The notes below the pieces were generated by a model that made no database searches, was not told the DNA's origin, and worked only from the letters and a program-made list of their open reading frames with translations. Made by a program: the position numbers and the translations under genes. From the NCBI RefSeq assembly GCF_001898575.1, contig NZ_MKUD01000031.1, forward strand, positions 1,035-65,034: 64,000 nucleotides of DNA, given 5' to 3'. This document shows, in pieces, positions 39,101 through 47,517 of the stretch (its first letter is position 1; every line of letters begins with the position of its first letter). This stretch comes from Spirosoma sp. 48-14 (GTDB lineage Bacteria; Bacteroidota; Bacteroidia; Cytophagales; Spirosomataceae).

Positions 39101-39452
39101 CTACGACGTAAACGGGAATATCCTGAATTACGGCGAATTGAAATACGCACCCAACACGACCAAAACGTATGCACAGGACTACATCGCCCGAGTATATGGG
39201 CAGGCAGAGTCTTTCCTGATGGATCGGAGCTATGCCAAACTACGTGAGGTAATCATTGGTTACACGCTGCCACAGACCGCCCTGCGTCGGCTGGGGGTAA
39301 AACAGGCCAGTGTGTCGGTGGTTGGTCGTAACCTGCTGTATTTCGCTAAATACAAAGACATTGACCTCGACCAGTATCTGACAGGTGGCGTTTCGGGCCT
39401 TCAAACCCCAACCACCCGGCGGTATGGTATCAATCTAAATCTGGTGTTTTAA
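36147..39452 (+). CDS. SusC/RagA-type TonB-linked outer membrane protein
   Basis: CarboxypepD_reg-like N-terminus (VSGRVTSADDNQPLPGVSIVVKG), plug domain (LRGNSDVLFVVDGIPI...KGASASALYGFRGKNGAILITTKRG), beta-barrel. Confidence 0.95.
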   Translation: MKPLLLSSTSLTGSLRRLLVTFLVSAVPILSVWAQTVSGRVTSADDNQPLPGVSIVVKGSTTGTTSRADGTYSLNVPANGTLTFSFIGYQTQEFAVGNRTTIDVAMAVGTATLSEIVVTALGIKKDIRQTGVAIQSVDGAQLLKAREPNPINSLTGKVAGLTIGASSELLGRPNISLRGNSDVLFVVDGIPITSDTWNISADDIDTYTVLKGASASALYGFRGKNGAILITTKRGTKDKRGFSVEVNTSQMFDQGFIAIPKVQDEYGPGDHGVYAFGDGKGNGLNDGDYDIWGPALNGQLIPQYDSPVVPGQTFTTKFPNGATFTSDRQPTPFTPRGKDNLRRFIQTGILSNNNVAVAATGEKYDMRFSLSYNYQRGLVPNTKLNVANFNITGGYNFSPKLRFETSLNYNRQFTPNFPDVNYGPNSLIYNIIAWGGADWNIDDMKQIWQPGKEGTQQIYAEYQRYNNPWFLAKYWLRGHYNNNVYGYASLRYQLADGLQLTAKTQLTTYNLLRTEKFPYSATTYGREEARGDYREDRRALFDNINQVLLQYNKKVTPDLTINALAGGEARVFNYNSDFASTNYLNVPGVYNFANSSNALIANNFQADMRVLSAYYSADFTFRDYVTLTTTGRVDKLSTLPKGNNAYFYPSVALSTVLSDYINLPTNLGISFLKLRASYANVKDGLTQSTIGTTPGASYPLGYGVDYSSSYGGPTYQNSAVYSLPLVYNNKPAAYYTNTLNNPNLKPNSTSQTEVGLDIRFLNNRLALDAAYFISNDGPRIFTLPSSESTGYTGRLVNGIMTQKKGGEISLTGQAIRSPKGFNWDVVANYSTYTERLKEVYPEGGINTLASNYFVGSSSSSRFINIGDRTDGFYAGSFIRTPDGQLINDAGGRPIVNPVAQFLGYVNPKFVWGLNNRFSYKNINFSFQFDGRVGGIIGDYVRQKTFQGGRNIETIQGAYGEARKNDVQAVKSYVGEGVVLTSGSINYDVNGNILNYGELKYAPNTTKTYAQDYIARVYGQAESFLMDRSYAKLREVIIGYTLPQTALRRLGVKQASVSVVGRNLLYFAKYKDIDLDQYLTGGVSGLQTPTTRRYGINLNLVF

Positions 39453-39455
39453 CAT

Positions 39456-39492
39456 TCGGTTTACCCCTAAATCCCCTTTAGGGGTAAACCGA
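39456..39492 (+). promoter_or_regulatory. Strong intercistronic hairpin between susC-like and susD-like genes
   Basis: tcggtttacccctaaa tcccc tttaggggtaaaccga, 16-bp perfect stem, no clear T-tract. Confidence 0.7.
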
Positions 39493-39509
39493 TTATCGAC
39501 TTTACAATC

Positions 39510-41081
39510 ATGAAACTTCATAAACACATACTCCTTTCGGTTTTGGCGCTGGGCCTGATGCTGACCAGTTGCGAGAAACCGTTCGATCAACTCGAACAGG
39601 ACCCTAACCGGCCCACGAGCGCACCCGCATCGCTGGTATTCAATGGCGTACTGAACGATATGTACAGCATTGCGGGTGGTGGTGCCTGGAACGACTCCCA
39701 GCGCTATAACCAGTTCTACGCCAGTAACTACAACTACTACGCCACCAACGAATACTCCTGGACATCGACCGGGCTGTATTATACGACGCTGAAAAATGTG
39801 GTAAAAATGGAGCAGGAGGCTAAAAAAGCGGGCCTTCCCGATGTGAATGCCTATTCGGCTCTTGGTAAATTTTTCCGGGCTTATTTTTTCGAGCAGATGA
39901 CCAAGCGCCTGGGCGATATTCCTATGACACAGGCACTACAGGGACTCGACAATCAAACGCCGAAGTATGATTCGCAGAAGGACGTGTATGTGCAGATTCT
40001 GAAATGGCTCGACGATGCCAATAGCGATCTGACTTCGTTGATTGCCAAAAACGACAATAATCTGTCGGGCGACATTTACCTGAACAACAGCCTGGCCAAG
40101 TGGCAAAAAGTGGTAAATAGTTATAAGTTGCGGGTGCTGGTTAGCCTGTCGAAAAAAGAATCAGATACGGATCTGAACGTTAAAGCGCGATTTGCCGATG
40201 TGGTGAATAACCCCACCAAGTATCCGTTGATGGCATCGATGGACGATAACCTGCAATACATTTACAACAACCAGTACAACAAGTATAATCGGAACCCCGA
40301 TAACTTTGGTCAGAATGCCACGCGCGAAAATATGGCCGCTACCTATCTGGGTACCCTGACCTCGTTGAAAGATCCACGCACGTTTGTGGTCGCTGAACCG
40401 GCTACGGCCAAAATTGCAGCGGGTCTTAAACCTACCGACTTTGCTGCGTTTGTCGGCGCATCGTCGGGCGAAGATCTGGCGATCATGTCATCGAACGCCA
40501 ATCAGGGGCTTTATTCGTTCCAGAACCGAAAGCACTACTATAGCACCTATACGGCTGAACCTTATATCCTTGTTGGTTATCCTGAACTACAGTTTTCCCT
40601 GGCCGAAGGGATCAATCGGGGCTGGGCGGCTGGCAATGCCGAAGACTACTACAAAAACGGCATTCTGGCATCGTGGGGATTTTATGGGCTGAAAGATGGA
40701 GCCAATACGGTGTATTTCTCGGCCGATGGTGGGTATAAAGTATTCAATACCTATACGGTCAGTGTAAGCTTTGCCGATTACTACGCGCAGTCGGCGGTGA
40801 AGTATGCGGGCAATTCGGCTGATGGATTGAAGCAGATTCTGACGCAGAAATACCTGGCCTTTGCTCAGCAGTCGGGTCTGGAAGCGTTTTATAATCAGCG
40901 TCGGACGGGCGTACCAACCTTTTTGGTTGGTCCCGGAACGGGCAACAGTCAGCGAATTCCGCTCCGCTGGCAGTATCCAGCTACAGAACGGTCGTATAAT
41001 GCCGCCAATAACACATCGGCTGTTCAGAGCCAGTACGGCGGTAACGACGACATCAATGCCGCTATGTGGAGTTTGAAATAA
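39510..41081 (+). CDS. SusD/RagB-like nutrient-binding lipoprotein (SusD-like family)
   Basis: Lipobox LMLTSCEKPFDQLEQDPNRPT; follows susC; SusD-like C-terminus. Confidence 0.9.
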   Translation: MKLHKHILLSVLALGLMLTSCEKPFDQLEQDPNRPTSAPASLVFNGVLNDMYSIAGGGAWNDSQRYNQFYASNYNYYATNEYSWTSTGLYYTTLKNVVKMEQEAKKAGLPDVNAYSALGKFFRAYFFEQMTKRLGDIPMTQALQGLDNQTPKYDSQKDVYVQILKWLDDANSDLTSLIAKNDNNLSGDIYLNNSLAKWQKVVNSYKLRVLVSLSKKESDTDLNVKARFADVVNNPTKYPLMASMDDNLQYIYNNQYNKYNRNPDNFGQNATRENMAATYLGTLTSLKDPRTFVVAEPATAKIAAGLKPTDFAAFVGASSGEDLAIMSSNANQGLYSFQNRKHYYSTYTAEPYILVGYPELQFSLAEGINRGWAAGNAEDYYKNGILASWGFYGLKDGANTVYFSADGGYKVFNTYTVSVSFADYYAQSAVKYAGNSADGLKQILTQKYLAFAQQSGLEAFYNQRRTGVPTFLVGPGTGNSQRIPLRWQYPATERSYNAANNTSAVQSQYGGNDDINAAMWSLK

Positions 41082-41086
41082 ACTCA

Positions 41087-41126
41087 TTGGGAATGCCTGG
41101 ATAACTGATTGTCTGGGCATTCCCAA
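41087..41126 (+). terminator. Hairpin terminator after susD-like gene
   Basis: ttgggaatgcc...gggcattcccaa. Confidence 0.6.
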
Positions 41127-41179
41127 CGATTGAACATTCAATAGCCAACCATCAATCGTCTGTTTGGACCAATTATTAA

Positions 41180-41209
41180 AACCGTTCCTGGCTTTTACCG
41201 GGAACGGTT
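41180..41209 (+). terminator. Second hairpin downstream of susD-like gene
   Basis: aaccgttcc tggcttttacc gggaacggtt. Confidence 0.5.
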
Positions 41210-41300
41210 ATTGGGCGTTTAAGGGGATTCCTTTATTTTTAACGCATTCCTGCTTGAAGACGCCCCAACTGATCTATTTTCGTCCATCCGCTTTTACCCT

Positions 41301-42221
41301 ATGAACCGTCGAACCCTTCTCAAATCGGCCAGCTTACTACCGTTTGTACCTGATTTAACACCTGAATCGTCGTCACAGAATCTGGCCCGCAAGCGTAGTG
41401 TTCGATTCGCCTACGTGGGCGATACGCACATTACACCCGAAACGACGCCCATGAAAGGGGTGGCGAGCTGTTTTCATCATGTACAAAATCAGGCCGATAA
41501 GCCCGCGTTCGTTTTGCACGGGGGCGACGTAATCATGGATGCGCTGAAGCTGGGTCGGGCTGAGGTGCAGAAACAGTGGGATGCCTGGCATACGGTCGTC
41601 AAAGCGGAGAACTCGCTGCCCATCGAATACTGCATCGGCAACCACGACGTATGGGGATATGACGAGGCTAAAAATGACCCGATGTATGGTAAAAAATGGG
41701 CCGTCGATCTGATGCGTATTGGCGACCGATACCGTAGCTTTGATCGGAACGGCTGGCATTTTATCATCCTCGACAGTGTTCAGCTGACGCCTGAAAACAA
41801 ATGGTATACAGGTTTTATTGACCCACAGCAGCTGGAATGGCTGAAGAACGATCTGGCAAAAACGAATCCGAAAACGCCCGTGCTGATTCTGTCGCACATT
41901 CCTATTTTCAGCCCTACGGCCTTTTTCAGTGAAGCGAACGTAAAGAATGGCAACTGGGCTATTTCGGGAGGGCTTGTGTTGAGCAATACGCCCGATTTGC
42001 TGAAACTATTTTATCAGTACCCAAACATCAAAGCGGCCTTGAGTGGGCACATGCACCTGCTCGACCGGGTCGATTACAACGGTGTGTCGTACTTCTGCAA
42101 TGGGGCTGTGTCGGGAAACTGGTGGAAAAGCGATACCTATCAGCAAACGAAAGCGGGGTACGCCCTTTTTGACCTGTTCGACGACGGAAGCATTGAACGA
42201 ACTTACCTTCAGTACACATAA
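41301..42221 (+). CDS. Metallophosphoesterase (calcineurin-like)
   Basis: YVGDTHIT, LHGGDVIMD, YCIGNHDVWG, ILSHIPIF, ALSGHMHLLD. Confidence 0.9.
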   Translation: MNRRTLLKSASLLPFVPDLTPESSSQNLARKRSVRFAYVGDTHITPETTPMKGVASCFHHVQNQADKPAFVLHGGDVIMDALKLGRAEVQKQWDAWHTVVKAENSLPIEYCIGNHDVWGYDEAKNDPMYGKKWAVDLMRIGDRYRSFDRNGWHFIILDSVQLTPENKWYTGFIDPQQLEWLKNDLAKTNPKTPVLILSHIPIFSPTAFFSEANVKNGNWAISGGLVLSNTPDLLKLFYQYPNIKAALSGHMHLLDRVDYNGVSYFCNGAVSGNWWKSDTYQQTKAGYALFDLFDDGSIERTYLQYT

Positions 42222-42224
42222 TCT

Positions 42225-42773
42225 ATGCAAGTCATCGCTGATCTTTTTGCCCAGGGCGGGCAGGACGCTTATTACGGAGAGCCTGTAACCCAGATCGAAC
42301 ACGCATTGCAATGTGCCTATCTGGCCGAAAAGGCAGGGGCCGATGAAGAAACCATTGTAGCTGCTTTTCTGCACGATATTGGCCATCTGCTCCCACCCGA
42401 CTTAGCCAATGGCTACATGGATGGATATGGTACGGTCGATCACGAACGGCTCGGTGCCGACTACCTGCGGGAACTTGGTTTTTCGGAGAAAGTGGCACAA
42501 CTAATTGAGCACCACGTGAATGCTAAGCGGTATCTGGTCTATAAAAATGCGGCTTACTTTGATCGGCTGTCGGAAGCCAGTCTGAAAACGCTGGAGTTTC
42601 AGGGCGGTCCTATGAACGTAGGCGAAGCGCTGGCCTTTGAAACCAATCCCTATTTTCGGGAAATTCTACAGGTACGTGGCTGGGACGAACAGGCGAAAAT
42701 ACCCGGTTTGCCTACGCCGGATATGGCCTATTATCTGGCAATGGCCCAACGTGTAGAGAATTCTGCCAATTAA
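42225..42773 (+). CDS. PhnZ-like HD-domain oxygenase (phosphonate-associated HDIG protein)
   Basis: AYYGEPVTQIEHALQCAYLAEKAGADEETIVAAFLHDIGHLL...HERLGADYLRELGFSEKVAQLIEHHVNAKRYL...LEFQGGPM closely resembles PhnZ as remembered. Confidence 0.85.
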   Translation: MQVIADLFAQGGQDAYYGEPVTQIEHALQCAYLAEKAGADEETIVAAFLHDIGHLLPPDLANGYMDGYGTVDHERLGADYLRELGFSEKVAQLIEHHVNAKRYLVYKNAAYFDRLSEASLKTLEFQGGPMNVGEALAFETNPYFREILQVRGWDEQAKIPGLPTPDMAYYLAMAQRVENSAN

Positions 42774-42775
42774 CT

Positions 42776-45571
42776 ATGAGAGCAAGTCTCCTTTCTATCC
42801 TGTTTTTTGCTTCGCTGCCTGCGTTCGCCCAGCGTACCTATACGACCTTGCAGGTGCCAGGGCGAGCGGAGTTCTGCAAAATTGATACGGCTGGCCGATC
42901 TGTCCTGCCAAGCGGACGCTATGTGACGCCCGCAGGCCAAACCATTCGCATCACAAACGATCCGTTTGGGCTGGCTATATCGCCCAATGGGCAGCGTGCG
43001 GTTTCGCTGCACGACGGAGTGTTGACCGTTCTGCAGTTATCACGAGCCGGGACCTCACAGCCTGAGTCGGTTACGGCTCTCCGCGTTCCCGATTATGCCG
43101 GTAAAATTCCTGAAGCGTTAAAAGCAGGCTCATTTCTTGGCGTTGCCTTTGCTGCCGACAGCAAAACGGCTTACCTGAGCAACGGCGATAAAGGCCGGGT
43201 TTTGATCTTCGACACCGATCAACTCCGAACTATCGACAGCATTAATCTGGATGGCAATGGCTATACCGATAGTTTTACATCGGACCTGCTCCTGAATGGC
43301 AATGAATTGCTTGCGCTTGATCGCGCCAATTTCCGGTTGGTGCGGATTGATCTGGCAACTAAACGAATCACCGCTTCGATTCCGACCGGACGGCAACCCT
43401 TCGGCCTGGCCATTAGCCCGGATCGGCAGCTGGCGTTCGTAGCGAACGTAGGGCTATATGCCTATCCCAAAGTACCTGGCGTAACGAAAGAGAATCAGGA
43501 AACAACGGCTCTAAAGTTTCCGCCGTATGCGGCTCATACCAAAGAGTCGGAGGAGGGCGTAGAAGCAGAAGGCCGCCGGATACCGGGCCTGGGAAGCCCC
43601 CTGGCCGATGAAGCCATGAGTGTCTGGACGGTTAGTTTGCGGACCAACAAGGTCGTGCGTAAAATCAAGACCGGCGTTCAGATTGGCGAAATGATCGAGG
43701 AGGCCGAAGTGGTTGGTGGAGCTTCGCCAAACTCGGTGGTGGTCGGAAGTCGATTCGCGTACGTTTCCAATGCCACCAACGACAATATTTCCATTATCGA
43801 CTATAAACCCGGTGGACGGTCAGTTCCCAAACTGGCCGGAACCATTGCCCTGAAAATTGACCCGAAACTGGATCGGTATCGCGGGCTGATGCCATTTGGT
43901 ATGGCGCTGACCAAAGACGAAAAAACGCTGTACGTGGCGCTGCTGGCTTTCAATGCCGTCGCTGTTGTCGATGTGCCAACCCGCACCGTTCGCGGACTAA
44001 TCCCGACAGGCTGGGGCCCTACGCGGGTAGCACTGTCGCCGGATGAAAAAATGCTGTATGCGATCTCGGCAAGAGGATATGGGGCCGGTCCAAACGGAGG
44101 GGCCAGTTTCGTGAAGCCGCCACAGGGAACCTACATTGGCGATATTCAACTCGGTACATTTCAGGCCATTCCCGTGCCGGAGAAAACCCAACTGACCACC
44201 TACACAAAGCAGGTTCTGGAAAATACCTATCAGGCCGTTACCATTACCGACGATGGCCGCAATCCCTTACCCGCTTTGCCCAATATACGGCCGACCCCAG
44301 CCAGTAAGTCGCCCATCAAATACATTGTCTACATCACGAAAGAAAATCGTACCTACGACGAGGTGTTAGGCCAACTACGAACGGGCAATGGGGATTCAAC
44401 GCTGGCCCGATTTGGGCAGGGGGTAACCATCAAAACCCGAGTGTCGACCAGTCGTGGCAATAGCGGTCGAACAACCGATACTGCCCTCGATAGCGTTCGG
44501 ATCACGGCCGCCGATGTGATGCCCAATCACCTGGGAGTAGCACGTCAGTTTGCATTTTCGGATAATTTTTACTGCGATTCGGATGCCAGTATTCACGGAC
44601 ATCACTGGATGATGGGCACGATTCCGAATGAGTGGGTGGAGGCCAATGCGGCCTCGAAAGGGCGATTCGATGCCGATTCAAAAGCGCCGGGTCGGCGTTT
44701 CCCCAAAACATCAGGTGCTATTGACCCGGAAGATTACAACGAAATCGGTGGACTCTGGGAAGCGCTTGAACGCAACAAAATCCCGTTCTACAATTTTGGG
44801 GAAGCGAATGAATATGCCGGATCAGTCGAAGAGTGGACAACTACCCAGTTTGGCGCGGCTCAGCCGGTGGTGTTCCCCATGCCGAAAGCCGTGTATCCGC
44901 ATACCTCCCGCGATTATGCCGGGTATAATACCAACGTGCCTGACCAGTATCGGATGGAGCAGTTCGAGCGGGAGTTTACGGCTAAGTGGTTAGGCAAGAG
45001 CAAGCAAACCATGCCGCAACTCGTAACGATGCAGATACCGAACGATCACGGTGCTGGTCCGCGACCTGATTTTGGTTATCCCTATCTGCACTCATACATG
45101 GCCGATAACGATCTGGCAGTGGGTCGGGTACTGCATTTTCTGTCGCGCACGAAATACTGGAAAAACATGCTCGTCATCATTACGGAAGATGACCCACAGG
45201 GCGGTGTTGACCACGTAGATGCGCACCGATCGCTATTAATGATGGCGGGGCCGTATGTAAAGCGTGGATATGTATCGCACACCCATGCCAATTTCGGCTC
45301 GATCCTGAAGGTGATGTATAACATCTTGGGCGTTCCGTATGTGAACCAGTACGACCAGACGGCTTCGCTCCTGCAGGATTTTTTTACCGACAAACCTGAT
45401 TTTCACCCTTACGACGCGGTACTGCCCGATGCTCGCGTTTTCGACCCACAGGCAGCAATGAAACCCTACAAAAAACCGTTCGACTGGCGCAAAATCCAGA
45501 AAGGCCCCGAAATGGACGACCGGGCCGATCAGCGTGCCGAACATTACCGCCAACAGAACGGCGATTATTGA
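42776..45571 (+). CDS. YncE-like beta-propeller fused to phosphoesterase (PF04185-type) domain
   Basis: Propeller repeats (GRQPFGLAISPDRQLAFVANVG); YIVYITKENRTYDEVLG; SDNFYCDSDASIHGHHWMMG; ITEDDPQGGVDHVDAHRS. Confidence 0.85.
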   Translation: MRASLLSILFFASLPAFAQRTYTTLQVPGRAEFCKIDTAGRSVLPSGRYVTPAGQTIRITNDPFGLAISPNGQRAVSLHDGVLTVLQLSRAGTSQPESVTALRVPDYAGKIPEALKAGSFLGVAFAADSKTAYLSNGDKGRVLIFDTDQLRTIDSINLDGNGYTDSFTSDLLLNGNELLALDRANFRLVRIDLATKRITASIPTGRQPFGLAISPDRQLAFVANVGLYAYPKVPGVTKENQETTALKFPPYAAHTKESEEGVEAEGRRIPGLGSPLADEAMSVWTVSLRTNKVVRKIKTGVQIGEMIEEAEVVGGASPNSVVVGSRFAYVSNATNDNISIIDYKPGGRSVPKLAGTIALKIDPKLDRYRGLMPFGMALTKDEKTLYVALLAFNAVAVVDVPTRTVRGLIPTGWGPTRVALSPDEKMLYAISARGYGAGPNGGASFVKPPQGTYIGDIQLGTFQAIPVPEKTQLTTYTKQVLENTYQAVTITDDGRNPLPALPNIRPTPASKSPIKYIVYITKENRTYDEVLGQLRTGNGDSTLARFGQGVTIKTRVSTSRGNSGRTTDTALDSVRITAADVMPNHLGVARQFAFSDNFYCDSDASIHGHHWMMGTIPNEWVEANAASKGRFDADSKAPGRRFPKTSGAIDPEDYNEIGGLWEALERNKIPFYNFGEANEYAGSVEEWTTTQFGAAQPVVFPMPKAVYPHTSRDYAGYNTNVPDQYRMEQFEREFTAKWLGKSKQTMPQLVTMQIPNDHGAGPRPDFGYPYLHSYMADNDLAVGRVLHFLSRTKYWKNMLVIITEDDPQGGVDHVDAHRSLLMMAGPYVKRGYVSHTHANFGSILKVMYNILGVPYVNQYDQTASLLQDFFTDKPDFHPYDAVLPDARVFDPQAAMKPYKKPFDWRKIQKGPEMDDRADQRAEHYRQQNGDY

Positions 45572-45673
45572 TCGGAAATGAGGTGTTACAATCGAGAATG
45601 AGCGGGTTGTAACGAGACTTTTAGGCTTCGTTCAATGGATTCTCAAGCAACAAGCCAATTTGGAATTAGCCTT

Positions 45674-45754
45674 TTTGTATGACCCCGTCGGGGTCAAATG
45701 TCTATAGGAGATCGGTTAAGCTATAAACATTTGACCCCGATGGGGTCACACAAA
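45674..45754. repeat. MITE/REPIN-like inverted-repeat element with nested TGACCCCGWYGGGGTCA palindromes
   Basis: 34-nt arms 45674-45707 and 45721-45754 match as inverted repeats at 31/34 positions, 13-nt spacer. Confidence 0.7.
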
Positions 45755-45821
45755 ATGATCGTATCAAACATAGTTACTCTAAGTTGCTTATCTTGCGTTA
45801 AAGTAGTGGAAGCTAACAGCG

Positions 45822-45980
45822 CTAAAGAAGGCCATTTATCTGTTGAACCATACAATACAAGTCATCTCCTGGAATCTTGGTCCGCAGGGAGTTCAGCCCG
45901 TAGCAACGGGTATGGATGTGGCCGTTATTGAAAATGACCAGATTAAAGCCTTATATTTATTTTTAGACGCAGCCGACTAG
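45822..45980 (+). pseudogene. Remnant of SnoaL/NTF2-like protein C-terminus
   Basis: Frame reads ...IQVISWNLGPQGVQPVATGMDVAVIENDQIKALYLFLDAAD*, NTF2/SnoaL-like, without a recognisable N-terminal half. Confidence 0.45.
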
Positions 45981-46031
45981 AGACAGCCGAAGGCTGACTG
46001 ATACCTCATTCATCAACATAAACTCCCCCTT

Positions 46032-47318
46032 GTGAAATCACCCGCTTTTCTTCGTAACCCAACGGCGTTCGTTCTGTATGGCGCTACTGTCGCGTTTTGT
46101 ACGTATGCCTGTATGTATGCCTTTCGTCGGGGGATTACGGCGGTTACGTTCGAGGGAATGATGTTTGCCGGAGTGAGCTATAAAATATGGCTCGTCACGG
46201 CGCAGGTGTTTGGCTATGCCGTGTCGAAAGGCATTGGCGTAAAAGTTGTGTCGGAGATGTCACCCAGCCGTCGGGCGGTTAACATTCTCTTTTTTGTGGG
46301 GGTGGCGTTGCTGGCGTTGTTGGGCTTTGCGCTGGTGCCTGCGCCCTGGAATATCGTTTTTCTGTTTCTGAATGGCCTGCCACTCGGGCTAGTGTATGGA
46401 ACTATGTTGGGTTTCCTGGAAGGACGCCGTCAGACCGATGCGCTGGTGGCTGGGCTGACAGCTTCGTTCATCTTCGCGTCTGGTTTCGTAAAAACAGTGG
46501 CCCTGACCATTAAAAGTGCGTGGGGAGTTTCGGAGTTCTGGCTGCCGTTTGTTACGGGCAGTCTGTTTGTGCTCCCCATGCTGATTTCTATCTACGCGCT
46601 TACGTTATTGCCGCCCCCAACCGACGAAGACCGGGCCTCGCGGACCTTACGCAAACCGATGGATGCCGATGAGCGTCGCGCCTTTGTTGCCAATTTTCGC
46701 CCCGGCCTGATTCTATTGATCCTTTCCTATGTCCTCCTCTCTGCCTTCCGGGACTTTCGGGATAATTTTGGTCCCGAAATTTTAAAAGACGCGGGTGTCG
46801 AGAATCCGGGCATTTTTGCCAAAACCGAAACGCTAATTGCCGTTGGGGTGCTGATTATTATGGCGATGCTTCAGCGCGTGACCAATAACTTTCGCGCGTT
46901 TACGCTCCTGAACGGGCTGATGCTGGTGGGTGGGGCGCTGGTGGGCCTGAGCACGTATGCGTATGCAACGGGCACATTATCGCCCGGTAACTGGTTTCTG
47001 CTGACAGGGTTGGGCTTGTATATGGCCTATGTGCCTTGCAATGGCTTGTATTTTGAGCGATTAATTGCCTCGTTCCGTTATGTCAGTACGGTTGGTTTTA
47101 TTGTCACGTTGGCCGATTGGTATGGCTATCTGGGCAGTGTAGGCGTATTGCTCTACAAGAACTTTGGCCATGCCACGATCAGCTACCGTGAATTTTTTAT
47201 CTACGGAGCCTACATTATGGCTGCTCTCTACATCGTGTTGGTCATTGGCTCCTACCTCTATTTTAAAGGCCGTTTTCAGGCAGAGGCCGTGCTGCGGGAA
47301 AGGGCCAGTGTTGCCTGA
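46032..47318 (+). CDS. DUF5690-like MFS-type membrane transporter
   Basis: About 12 TM segments; YGATVAFCTYACMYAFRRGITAVTFEG...KIWLVTAQVFGYAVSKGIGVKVVSEM. Confidence 0.7.
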   Translation: MKSPAFLRNPTAFVLYGATVAFCTYACMYAFRRGITAVTFEGMMFAGVSYKIWLVTAQVFGYAVSKGIGVKVVSEMSPSRRAVNILFFVGVALLALLGFALVPAPWNIVFLFLNGLPLGLVYGTMLGFLEGRRQTDALVAGLTASFIFASGFVKTVALTIKSAWGVSEFWLPFVTGSLFVLPMLISIYALTLLPPPTDEDRASRTLRKPMDADERRAFVANFRPGLILLILSYVLLSAFRDFRDNFGPEILKDAGVENPGIFAKTETLIAVGVLIIMAMLQRVTNNFRAFTLLNGLMLVGGALVGLSTYAYATGTLSPGNWFLLTGLGLYMAYVPCNGLYFERLIASFRYVSTVGFIVTLADWYGYLGSVGVLLYKNFGHATISYREFFIYGAYIMAALYIVLVIGSYLYFKGRFQAEAVLRERASVA

Positions 47319-47517
47319 AAGGAACTAATCGTGTATTCCGGTAAGCTGTAACTCCGCAAAAGCGGCCGAAATATTATTGTTTGCCCGCTATAAATCTATT
47401 TTCCCTCCATCTTTGTTATTCTTGCAGACGATTATCTCATGAGCGACGAGCCTTGTGTATGTAGTTGCTATTGGCAGCTGTTCGCTCTTTCACTCGTTCG
47501 CTCTTTCGCCATTGAAT

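Noticed and set aside
45698-45931. 77-aa ORF starting in the inverted repeat
   Set aside because: Starts inside the MITE-like element and is out of frame with the SnoaL-like remnant.
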